Shown: one piece after another, positions 52,422 to 60,683 of the stretch | Layout of the letters: each line of letters starts with the position of its first letter | How positions within the stretch are numbered: position 1 is the first letter of the stretch | Source of the DNA: Alphaproteobacteria bacterium | GTDB taxonomy: Bacteria; Pseudomonadota; Alphaproteobacteria; UBA828 | Assembly (NCBI GenBank): GCA_022820945.1 | Contig: JAJEEP010000140.1 | Location: 1-64,000, forward strand | Direction: 5' to 3' | DNA length: 64,000 nt | The notes under the pieces: generated by a model | The model's database searches: none | Told to the model about the DNA's origin: nothing | Seen by the model: the letters and a program-made list of their open reading frames with translations, nothing else | Made by a program: the position numbers and the translations under genes

Positions 52422-53420
52422 ATGACGCTACTCAGACTCACGACGTGCGCGCTGGCCGCCGTTGCCCTCATGGGCGCGACCTTCAGCGCTGCCAACGAGG
52501 CGAGCGCGCAGGAGAAGAAGTTCATCTCCATCGGTACCGGTGGACCCACCGGCGTCTATTTCGTGGTCGGCAACTCGGTTTGCCGCATGGTCCACAAGGA
52601 GGCCGCCGAGGGCCGCAAAGAGGGCCGCAAGCACGGCATCCGCTGCGCCGCGCCCTCCACCGGCGGCTCGACCTACAACATCGGCCAGATCTGCCAGGGC
52701 GAGCTCGACTTCGGCGTCGCCCAGTCCGACTGGCAGTTCCACGCGGTCAACGGCAGCTCCGACAAGGTCACGAACTGCCCCGGCCTGCGTGCGGTCTTCT
52801 CGGTGCACGGCGAGCCCTTCCACCTGATTGCCGGCGCGGACACGGAGATCGGCTCCTTCACCGAGACGAAAGGCAAGCGGTTGAACATCGGCAACCCCGG
52901 CTCCGGCCAGCGCGGCACGACCGAGGTGCTGATGGAAGGCTACGGCCTGACCACCGACGACTTCGCGGCGGCGACTGAGCTGACCTCGACCGAGCAGTCT
53001 CAGGCCCTCTGCGACGGCAAGATCGACGCCTACGGCTATACGGTCGGCGTGCCCAATGCCGGCGTTTCCGTGGCAACCGACGGCTGTGGTGCCTACATCG
53101 TCAACCTGAACGGCGAGGTCGAGCAGAAGCTGGTGGCCGAGAATCCGTACTATGCCTTCACCACAATCCCGGCCGGCACCTATAAGACCACGACCAGCGA
53201 CGTGACGACGTTCGGCGTGATGGCGACCTTCGTCAGCCACGAGAACGTGCCCGAGGATGTGGTCTACGAGGTCACGCGGGCAGTGATGGAGAACCTGGAC
53301 GACTTCAGGTCTTTACATCCCGCCTTCGCCAACCTCGATCCCGCGAACATGATCAAGAACGGTCTGTCCGCGCCGCTTCATGCGGGTGCGGCCAAGTACT
53401 ACGCTGAACAGGGCTGGTAA
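52422..53420 (+). CDS. TAXI family TRAP transporter solute-binding protein
   Basis: A 332-residue periplasmic protein with a Sec signal peptide cleaved near ASAQ. TAXI features are FISIGTGGPTGVYFVVGN at the N-terminus, APSTGGSTYNIGQICQGELDFGVAQSDW, and NIGNPGSGQRGTTEVLMEG. It captures an organic anion or amino acid for the fused TRAP permease encoded downstream. The ligand may be the sulfonate or phosphonate used by the adjacent decarboxylase; this is inferred from proximity only. Confidence 0.93.
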   Translation: MTLLRLTTCALAAVALMGATFSAANEASAQEKKFISIGTGGPTGVYFVVGNSVCRMVHKEAAEGRKEGRKHGIRCAAPSTGGSTYNIGQICQGELDFGVAQSDWQFHAVNGSSDKVTNCPGLRAVFSVHGEPFHLIAGADTEIGSFTETKGKRLNIGNPGSGQRGTTEVLMEGYGLTTDDFAAATELTSTEQSQALCDGKIDAYGYTVGVPNAGVSVATDGCGAYIVNLNGEVEQKLVAENPYYAFTTIPAGTYKTTTSDVTTFGVMATFVSHENVPEDVVYEVTRAVMENLDDFRSLHPAFANLDPANMIKNGLSAPLHAGAAKYYAEQGW

Positions 53421-53437
53421 GAGTCCTCGCGATCATG

Positions 53438-53469
53438 ACGGCCGGCACCCCTGAACGGGTGCCGGCCGT
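53438..53469 (+). terminator. Intrinsic terminator/attenuator after the TAXI binding-protein gene
   Basis: acggccggcaccc pairs with gggtgccggccgt, a 13-bp stem with a 6-nt loop, followed by tcgtttt. It lies 18 bp after the binding-protein stop and before the permease gene. Partial termination here would give excess binding protein. Confidence 0.85.
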
Positions 53470-53532
53470 TCGTTTTCAGATTGTTCCGAGGCGAACAACA
53501 CAAAGGGGCGCACGCGCCGGACAGGGGCGCCC

Positions 53533-55908
53533 GTGACGAATAGCGAGCCGAGCGCGGCGGCCACGCCCGCCGACGTTCAAGAGACCCTGGAGAAGGTCGA
53601 GTACCAGGGGCGCCGGCAGGGGCCGCGCCTGGCACTGCTCGTCAGCCTGCTTTGCTTCCTGTGGTCGGTCTACCAGCTCTGGATCGCCTCGCCCCTGCCC
53701 TTCATGTTCGACTTCGCAATCATCGGCGACGTGCCGGCGCGCGGCATTCATCTGTCGTTCGCACTGCTGCTCTGCTTCCTGATGTACCCGCTGACGCGCC
53801 GCTGGAGCGAGCGCGGACTGCCACCGTGGGACATCCTCTGCGCACTCGCCGGCTGCGCCGCGGCCCTCTACCTGTTCTTCGGTTGGGACGGCCTCGTCTC
53901 CCGTCACGGGCTCCTCTACGTCTGGAATGGCATTCCGGTCGAAGCCATCCTCGGCGGCGTCGGCATCCTGCTGCTGTTGGACGCGACGCGGCGCGCCATC
54001 GGGATACCGCTCGTCATTGTCTGCGCGGTCTTCCTTGTCTACTCGATCTTCGGCCAGTCGATGCCGGACGTCATCTCGCACAAGGGGCTGAGCCTGAACC
54101 GGCTGATCGGTTATCAGTGGCTCACGGGCGAGGCGATTTTCGGCATACCGCTCAGCGTCTCGGTCAGCTTTGTGTTCCTGTTCGTTCTGTTCGGCGCGTT
54201 GCTCGACAAGGCAGGCGCCGGGCAGTACTTCCTCGCGCTCTCCTTCGCCATGGTGGGACGCTTTACCGGCGGGCCGGCCAAGGCGGCAATTCTAGCATCG
54301 GGCATGACCGGCATGGTCTCCGGTTCGTCGATCGCCAATGTCGTCACGACGGGGACCTTCACCATTCCCGTCATGCGGCGAATCGGCATGCCCGCGGTGA
54401 AGGCCGGTGCCATCGAGGTGGCAGCGTCGACCAACGGCCAGATCATGCCGCCGATCATGGGAGCGGCCGCCTTTATCATCGCCGAGTTCATCGGTATCTC
54501 CTATTTCGACGTGGTGGCGGCGGCAGCGATTCCGGCCGTGCTCAGCTATCTCGCGCTGCTCTACATCTCCCACCTGGAGGCCAAGAAGCTCGGGCTCAAG
54601 GGCCTACCGCGGGTCGAGATTCCGCCGTTTCGGAAGACCTTTCTCAGCGGCGCCCATCACCTGATACCCATCTTCATTCTGGTCTATCTGCTGATGGTCG
54701 AGCGCTGGAGCGCGCACAGCGCGGTCTTCTATTCGATTCTCTCGGTGATGGGGATCATCGTCGTCAGGCGGATCATCGCGTCGGTCCGCGGCGGCGATCA
54801 ACCCATGGGCGAGGCGGTGCGCGACGGCTTCACCGAGGTCTACATCGGCATGGTCGCAGGCGCGCGGAACATGATCGGCATCGCCGTTGCCGTCGCCGCT
54901 GCAGGCATCATCGTGGGTGCTGTCTCCTCCACAGGCCTCAACAACGCTATGGTGGGCGTCGTCGAGGCGATCGCCGGCGGCAACGTCTACATCCTGCTCG
55001 GGCTGACTGCGATCCTCTGCATCATTCTCGGCATGGGCCTGCCGACCACCGCCAACTACCTGGTCGTCGCCTCGCTGCTGGCCGGCGTGCTGGTGGAGCT
55101 GGGCAATGCAGCGGGGCTCGTCCTGCCGCTCATCGCCATCCACCTCTATGTCTTCTATTACGGCTTGCTGGCGGATTCGACGCCACCCGTCTGCCTTGCC
55201 GCCTTCGCGGCCTCGGCCATATCGAGGGCGGATCCGCTGAAGACCGGCGTGCAGTCCTTCATGTACGACATCCGCACGGCCATCCTGCCGCTGGTCTTCC
55301 TGTTCAACACGGAGCTGCTGCTGATCGGTGTCGAGAGCATCTGGCACGGGGCGCTGGTCGCGGTCATGTCGCTGCTCGCGATCCTTGCCTTCAGCTCGCT
55401 CACCCAGGGTTGGATGTTCGTCAAGGTACGCTGGTACGAGGCGATTCTGCTCGCCGCGGCCTGCTTCATGCTGTTCCGCCCCGGCTTCTTCATGGACCAT
55501 ATCGCGCCGCCCTTCGAACCGGTCGCGTTCCAGTCCTTCATCTCCAGCACGTTCACGCCGGAGCCAGGCCGCCAGGTTCGCCTGCACGTGACGCGGGAGA
55601 CCGACTACGGCGAGCGTTACAAACTGTTCGTGCTGGAAACCCCGGTGGAACAGGCAACGACGCCGGCGGAGACCTTCGGCGTCGGGCTCGAGCGGGAGGA
55701 GGACGGCCGCTACGCCGTGGTCGACCTCGCCTGGAACGGGCTGGCGGAGCAGGCGGGCCTGGACTGGGGCGACTACGTCACGGACGTGGACGTGGAGCAG
55801 ACCGACCTGCCGCCCAAGGAGCTCATCTATCCTGTCGGCCTCGCGTTGCTGGGCCTAGTCTTCCTGTCGCAACTCGTGCGCGGAAGGCGTGCCGCGCGGG
55901 CGTCATAG
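53533..55908 (+). CDS. TRAP transporter fused permease (TAXI type, DctQM) with DUF3394-like tail
   Basis: A 791-residue membrane protein starting GTG. The small DctQ-like part (about residues 30-140) is fused to the large DctM-like part with ASGMTGMVSGSSIANVVTTGTFTIPVM and GMGLPTTANYLVVASL. The last 130 residues form a soluble segment followed by a final helix (YPVGLALLGLVFLSQLV), as in the DUF3394 extension of some TAXI permeases. It uses a sodium gradient with the binding protein encoded upstream. Confidence 0.92.
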   Translation: MTNSEPSAAATPADVQETLEKVEYQGRRQGPRLALLVSLLCFLWSVYQLWIASPLPFMFDFAIIGDVPARGIHLSFALLLCFLMYPLTRRWSERGLPPWDILCALAGCAAALYLFFGWDGLVSRHGLLYVWNGIPVEAILGGVGILLLLDATRRAIGIPLVIVCAVFLVYSIFGQSMPDVISHKGLSLNRLIGYQWLTGEAIFGIPLSVSVSFVFLFVLFGALLDKAGAGQYFLALSFAMVGRFTGGPAKAAILASGMTGMVSGSSIANVVTTGTFTIPVMRRIGMPAVKAGAIEVAASTNGQIMPPIMGAAAFIIAEFIGISYFDVVAAAAIPAVLSYLALLYISHLEAKKLGLKGLPRVEIPPFRKTFLSGAHHLIPIFILVYLLMVERWSAHSAVFYSILSVMGIIVVRRIIASVRGGDQPMGEAVRDGFTEVYIGMVAGARNMIGIAVAVAAAGIIVGAVSSTGLNNAMVGVVEAIAGGNVYILLGLTAILCIILGMGLPTTANYLVVASLLAGVLVELGNAAGLVLPLIAIHLYVFYYGLLADSTPPVCLAAFAASAISRADPLKTGVQSFMYDIRTAILPLVFLFNTELLLIGVESIWHGALVAVMSLLAILAFSSLTQGWMFVKVRWYEAILLAAACFMLFRPGFFMDHIAPPFEPVAFQSFISSTFTPEPGRQVRLHVTRETDYGERYKLFVLETPVEQATTPAETFGVGLEREEDGRYAVVDLAWNGLAEQAGLDWGDYVTDVDVEQTDLPPKELIYPVGLALLGLVFLSQLVRGRRAARAS

Positions 55909-55949
55909 AGACGGGCGCGGCCCGCACAGCTGCGCCCCTGCTCCACCCT

Positions 55950-57998
55950 CTACAAAGTCCGGCACAGGCGGAACGCGTCGAGCACGGCGGCGTAGATGTT
56001 GCGGCTGGAGACCGCGTCGCCGATACGGAAGAGCACGAAGCCGTCGCTCTCGCTTTCCGGTTGCGGTGCGCCCGACAGCAGAGCCTGCTGATCGACCACG
56101 CCCCGGTTTGACGCGCGATCTGCCAGCCCGCGATAGAGGGCGTCTGCGGGGCGCGTCCCGTGCTCGACCACGATGCGGCCGGTCTCGTGCTCCTCCGCCT
56201 CATCGGTCAATTCGTTGCGGAAGGTCACGCGCAGCCGGTTGCCGTCACGTTCGACCCGCTCAAGCCGCCGGTCCAGCCTGGACTCGATGCCGAGCTCGTA
56301 GGTGCGCCGGCGCCAGATGACCTGCTCCGCGTAGGACATCTCCATCGCGAGATGGCCGTCGAGGCCGAAGAACGCGACTTCCCCGCCCGCCTGCCGGATC
56401 GCCTCCGCAGCCGTGAGCGCCGCGTGGCGGCCGGTCCCGTCGTAGACGATGGAGTCTTCGGCAGCTCTGGCAGCGCCAGAGAGGACATCCCAGACGCTGG
56501 TGCAGTGCTCCGCGCCTTCGATCCAGTCAAGATCGGGCGCGCCGCCCGTAGCGACGATGACGACATCAACGCCGTCCAAGGCAATCCTGCCGGGTTCGAT
56601 CGGTGAGTTGAGACGTACGTCGACACCAAGCCGCTCCAACTCGCAGGCTCGCCACTCGACAATCCCCGCTAGTTGGCCGCGCCAGCTTGCCTGCGCCGCC
56701 AGCAGCACCTGTCCGCCGAGCCTCCCCGTCGCCTCGCAAAGCCGCACGTCGTGGCCCCGCTCGGCGCAGACTCGCGCGGCCTCCAACCCGGCCGGCCCGC
56801 CACCCGCAACCAGCACACGCCGCTTCGTCGCCGCCGGCGCGATTGCGTGCGGCAACGCCGCCTCGTGGCCGGTGGAGGGATTGTGAATGCAGGTCGGGCG
56901 CAGCGGACTCATGCAATGGGTCGCGCCCACGCAGGGCCGCACACGCGCCTCCTCGCCGCGCGCGAGCTTCGTCACCAGCTCGGGGTCCGCAATGTGTGCG
57001 CGGGTCATCGACACCATGTCGAGCAGGCCGTCGCGAATCGCGCGCCGCGCCGTCTCCAGCGACGTGATGCGAGTCGCATGGAAGACCGGGAGCCCTACCG
57101 CCTGCTTGAAGGCGCCGGCGCGGGCCAGGAACGGTGCTTCGGGCGAGGCCATGCCCGGCATGCAGTCCGCCGCGAGCTTGTACTCCGTGTCGATGCGGCC
57201 ATAGATCGCATTGAAGAAGTCGATGGTGCCGGACGCCTCGAAGGTAGCGGCGATCTTCAGGCCGTCCTCGAAGGTGAGATGGTGCGGGCCCGCTTCGTCG
57301 ATCACGAAGCGGATGCCGACGATGAAGTCGTCGCCGACGCGCTTGCGGATCGCCTCGTGCACCATCAGCCCGAAGCGGCAGCGGTTCTCGACCGAACCGC
57401 CGAAGCTGTCGCCGCGCCGATTGGTGGCCGGCGAGAGGAACTGGCCGATGAGGTGAGCGCCGGCGAAGGTCTCGATGCCGTCGAGCCCGCCCTCCCTGCA
57501 GCGCGTCGCCGCCTCGCCGAAGTCGTTCGCGACGCGCGCAATGTCGTGCTCGTCCATCTCCTTCGCAAAGGCTCGATGCAGGGTCTCGCGCACGGGCGAC
57601 GGGCCGATGGGCGCAAGCGCCGCCCCGGCGTAAGGCTCGGCCCGCCCGCCGACGTGGCTCACCTGGCACATCAGGGCGGCGCCGTGGGCGTGGATGCGCC
57701 GCGAGAACTGCTGGAGGTGCTCGACCACGCGCTCGTCGTAGAGGTTGATCTGCGGCAGGCTCCACGCGGACTCGGGCGAGACGTTCGATGAGCCGCCGAA
57801 CATGGTGAGCGCCAGCCCGCCCCGCGCCTTGGCCTCGTGGTAGCGCTGGTAGCGCTCACTCGGCATGCCGTCCTCGACCAGTCCGCACGCGTGGCTGGTG
57901 CTCATGATGCGGTTCTTGAGGGTGAGGTGCTTCAGCCTGAAGGGCTGGAGCAGAGGATCGCTCGCGGAGTCATGGGATACCGGCACCGTCTCGGCCAT
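55950..57998 (-). CDS. NADH:flavin oxidoreductase, N-methylproline-demethylase/2,4-dienoyl-CoA reductase-like
   Basis: A 682-residue protein from ATG 57998 (MAETVPVSHD; GGAGAGCAGG upstream). An Old Yellow Enzyme barrel (about 1-340) has AGAHLIGQFLSPATNRRGDSFGG. An iron-sulfur region follows (RPCVGATHCMSPLRPTCIHNP), then an NAD/FAD half with LVAGGGPAGLEAARV. Only three of the four cluster cysteines are present (C356, C362, C370); the second is Ala359. The CVGA variant recalls annotated N-methylproline demethylases. A demethylating or reducing role on a methylated amino acid fits the neighbouring genes but is inferred. Confidence 0.85.
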   Translation of the reverse strand: MAETVPVSHDSASDPLLQPFRLKHLTLKNRIMSTSHACGLVEDGMPSERYQRYHEAKARGGLALTMFGGSSNVSPESAWSLPQINLYDERVVEHLQQFSRRIHAHGAALMCQVSHVGGRAEPYAGAALAPIGPSPVRETLHRAFAKEMDEHDIARVANDFGEAATRCREGGLDGIETFAGAHLIGQFLSPATNRRGDSFGGSVENRCRFGLMVHEAIRKRVGDDFIVGIRFVIDEAGPHHLTFEDGLKIAATFEASGTIDFFNAIYGRIDTEYKLAADCMPGMASPEAPFLARAGAFKQAVGLPVFHATRITSLETARRAIRDGLLDMVSMTRAHIADPELVTKLARGEEARVRPCVGATHCMSPLRPTCIHNPSTGHEAALPHAIAPAATKRRVLVAGGGPAGLEAARVCAERGHDVRLCEATGRLGGQVLLAAQASWRGQLAGIVEWRACELERLGVDVRLNSPIEPGRIALDGVDVVIVATGGAPDLDWIEGAEHCTSVWDVLSGAARAAEDSIVYDGTGRHAALTAAEAIRQAGGEVAFFGLDGHLAMEMSYAEQVIWRRRTYELGIESRLDRRLERVERDGNRLRVTFRNELTDEAEEHETGRIVVEHGTRPADALYRGLADRASNRGVVDQQALLSGAPQPESESDGFVLFRIGDAVSSRNIYAAVLDAFRLCRTL

Positions 57999-58157
57999 GT
58001 TCCTGCTCTCCACTACAAGGCGCGTGCCCGTCGTCTATGGGCGCGTGCAGGATAGCCGCGCCGGGTTCCGGCAGCGACAGTGGAGCCTCAGGAATCCTGT
58101 TGCGCGCGTTCGATAGCCGTGCGCCAAATGCGCCGCCTTCTCTCCGGAGCCTGACGC
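57999..58157. promoter_or_regulatory. Divergent promoter region
   Basis: A 159-bp interval between two divergent flavoenzyme genes. It must contain both promoters. No consensus hexamers or palindromes stand out. Confidence 0.35.
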
Positions 58158-59498
58158 ATGGAACGGTATCTCGGGCGCCTGGGCGCCGCCGCCTTCGAGG
58201 ACGTGCCGCACTTCGGGCACTACGACGTGGCGGTCGTCGGCGGTGGGCCGGCCGGGATCGCCGCGTCTACCACCGTCGCCGAGTTGGGCCACAAGACGCT
58301 CCTGATCGAGCGTCTGGGCTATTGCGGCGGCGCTGCGGTCTCCGGCATGTCGGGCACCGTTTGCGGGCTCTACATGACCGTGGACGAGCCGCGCATGGCG
58401 CAGCCCCAGCAGGTGATCTTCGGCTTTGCCGAACGCTTCCGCGCGGCGCTCGAGGCCGAGGGCGGCGTCACCCGGCCGCAGATCTACGGCAAGACCTGGG
58501 TCGTTACGCACGACTGCGCCACCTACAAGCGCGTCGCCACAGATCTCGTACGCGCCGCCGGCGTGGATGCCCTCTATCACACGCAGATGATCGACGTGAT
58601 CGTCGAGGACGACGCCCTCGCCGGTCTCGTGCTTCACACCAAGTCCGGCTACACCAAGGTAACGGCCGAGCGGTTCGTCGACGCCAGCGGCGATGCCGAT
58701 GCCGTCTACAAGATGGGTCTGCACACGACCAAAGGGAACAACGGCGTCATCCAGAACCCGACGATGATGTTCAAGATCGGCAATGTCGATGTTGAGCGCT
58801 ATCTCGACTACTGGGGCGAGGATACGATCTCGCCGCCCAAGGTCATCTCCATGCTGGAAGCGCGCGACGAGCTGGTGCGCAAGAAAGTTTGGCTGTTCCC
58901 TACCGTCAACCCGCGCGAACTCCTGGTCAATGCGACCAAGATTACCGGCTTCGATGGGCGCGCGCTCGACGTGACCGACCCGGTCGATCATACCGAAGCC
59001 GAGCAGTTCTCGATCTATCAGGCCCGTGCATTCTTCGATTTCCTCAAGGAAAATATTCCCGGTTGCGAAGACGCCTATTTCATCGACTACGGCGCCGAGG
59101 TCGGCGTGCGCCAGACCCGCTCAATCGACGGGATGGCACGCCTCATGAACGCCGATGTCGTGGGCACGAGCAAGCGGGCCGACGCCGTCGCCCGCTCAAG
59201 CTGGCCCATCGAGCTGCACTACGGCGCCAAGCCCAAGACCGAGTGGCTGGTCGACGACTACTACGAGGTGCCGTTCGGCACCCTGGTACCCAGCGAGGGC
59301 CGCAACGTCATCGTCGCCGGCCGGTGCCTCAGCGCGGAACACGAAGCCCTGGCGAGCTGCCGCGTCACCGCACAGTGCTTCGAGTACGGTCGCGCTGCCG
59401 CGATCGCGGCCGACATTTCGATCAGGGACGACCTGACCTTCCAGGAGATCGATGGTGTCGCAGTCGCCGAGCGGATGAAGGCGGGAACGTTCGGGTAG
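58158..59498 (+). CDS. FAD-dependent oxidoreductase (FAD_oxidored family)
   Basis: A 446-residue flavoprotein. The dinucleotide-binding start is DVAVVGGGPAGIAASTTVAELGHKTLLIER, followed by GYCGGAAVSGMSGTV. RFVDASGDADAVYKMGL is the second conserved block and NVIVAGRCLSAEHEALASCR the third. The family contains many uncharacterised oxidases near catabolic genes. It diverges from the demethylase-like gene and is followed by two enolase-superfamily genes on the same strand. Confidence 0.88.
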   Translation: MERYLGRLGAAAFEDVPHFGHYDVAVVGGGPAGIAASTTVAELGHKTLLIERLGYCGGAAVSGMSGTVCGLYMTVDEPRMAQPQQVIFGFAERFRAALEAEGGVTRPQIYGKTWVVTHDCATYKRVATDLVRAAGVDALYHTQMIDVIVEDDALAGLVLHTKSGYTKVTAERFVDASGDADAVYKMGLHTTKGNNGVIQNPTMMFKIGNVDVERYLDYWGEDTISPPKVISMLEARDELVRKKVWLFPTVNPRELLVNATKITGFDGRALDVTDPVDHTEAEQFSIYQARAFFDFLKENIPGCEDAYFIDYGAEVGVRQTRSIDGMARLMNADVVGTSKRADAVARSSWPIELHYGAKPKTEWLVDDYYEVPFGTLVPSEGRNVIVAGRCLSAEHEALASCRVTAQCFEYGRAAAIAADISIRDDLTFQEIDGVAVAERMKAGTFG

Positions 59499-59501
59499 AG
59501 A

Positions 59502-59536
59502 GAAAGTTTTGTATATAAGTTTGTTACATAACTTTC
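59502..59536. promoter_or_regulatory. AT-rich operator-like inverted repeat
   Basis: gaaagttttgta at 59502-59513 is opposed by tacataactttc at 59525-59536, matching at 11 of 12 positions with an 11-bp spacer. It lies in a 60-bp, strikingly AT-rich gap between the FAD oxidoreductase and the first enolase-superfamily gene. Position and symmetry suit a dimeric regulator site. No regulator gene is in the window. Confidence 0.65.
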
Positions 59537-59558
59537 TTCATTCTATGAGATAGCATCA

Positions 59559-60683
59559 ATGCCCTCTGTAATCGTCGAACGAATCGAGTTGCTGGCGATC
59601 GGGCCCGATGGCGAGCGGGTGACGTGGTCGTCGCATCTCGGGCCCGTGTACGAGGCGCTGATCGTCGCGCGGCTTTCCCTCTCCAATGGTGTCGAAGCGA
59701 TTGCCGGGACCACGACCTATACCGAGCACGAGTTCGACCGGACGACATTTCACGCGGCGGCCTTGATGGCGCCGTTTGTGCTGGAGCGCGATGCCTTCGA
59801 CACTCGCGCTGCCTACGCGGACATGCGCAAGCGCTACGTTCCGCTCGGTCATTTGGCGACATCGCTCTTCGACATTGCACTGCATGACGGCAAGGCCAAA
59901 TCGGAAGACCTTCCGCTATACCGAGTGCTCGGTAATGCTCGGCACAACGTCCCCGCCTATGCGTCGAGCCCGTTACTGCCGACGGATCAGGCCTATGTCG
60001 ACTACTGCCACGACATGCTGAAGCTCGGCTATCGAGCGATCAAAATTCATCCCTATTGTGTGTTCGATGACGACGTGCGTTTGGTGAAGCACCTTGTCGA
60101 AGAATTCGCAGAAAAGGAAACTAAATTTAGCCTGGACGTGGACGGCATGTACTCGTTCGATCAGGCGCTCCGTATGGGGAAAACTCTGGACGAAGCAGGT
60201 TGGGAATTCTTCGAGGCGCCGCTCCCCGACACCGATTTATCCGGCTACAAAAGGCTCGCAGATGCACTCGATCTCGACGTGATCTGCGGCGGAAACACCC
60301 TCCCCCACCCACAACTCATTGAGTTCGCGTTGGAGATGGGCGCATGGGACCGCAGCCGCTTCGACGTAACCGGCATCGGCGGCTTCACGGGCGCCGGTGA
60401 AGTGGCAGAGCTCACCAAAGCTCACGGTAAGACCTGCGAAGTGCAAGGCTGGGGCTACACGCTCACGCAGGCGGCGAACCTGCACTTCATGCTCGCCCAT
60501 CTGCACTGCACCAATTTCGAGCAGGCCACGCCGTTCCAAAAATACGAGTTCGGCGCTCGGCAGGTCATCCGCCCGGACGCGAACGGCTTCGTCCGCCCGA
60601 GTGAGTTGCCGGGACTGGGAGTCGAGATGGACTGGGACCGGATCGAGCCCTTCGTCTACGCCCGGCGGGTATTCTCACCATGA
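59559..60683 (+). CDS. Divergent enolase-superfamily (mandelate racemase/MLE-like) protein
   Basis: A 374-residue protein with the enolase capping domain plus barrel layout. The barrel has AIKIHPYC (K162-x-H164 in place of KxK), metal-ligand candidates D193/D195 (LDVDGMYS) and E219 (FFEAPLPD). The third ligand position reads CGGNTLPHP, where an acidic residue is expected, and no catalytic His of the PH-type is found. The active site is therefore non-canonical. Codon use is less GC-rich than its neighbours in the middle. The stop overlaps the next gene (ATGA). Confidence 0.8.
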   Translation: MPSVIVERIELLAIGPDGERVTWSSHLGPVYEALIVARLSLSNGVEAIAGTTTYTEHEFDRTTFHAAALMAPFVLERDAFDTRAAYADMRKRYVPLGHLATSLFDIALHDGKAKSEDLPLYRVLGNARHNVPAYASSPLLPTDQAYVDYCHDMLKLGYRAIKIHPYCVFDDDVRLVKHLVEEFAEKETKFSLDVDGMYSFDQALRMGKTLDEAGWEFFEAPLPDTDLSGYKRLADALDLDVICGGNTLPHPQLIEFALEMGAWDRSRFDVTGIGGFTGAGEVAELTKAHGKTCEVQGWGYTLTQAANLHFMLAHLHCTNFEQATPFQKYEFGARQVIRPDANGFVRPSELPGLGVEMDWDRIEPFVYARRVFSP

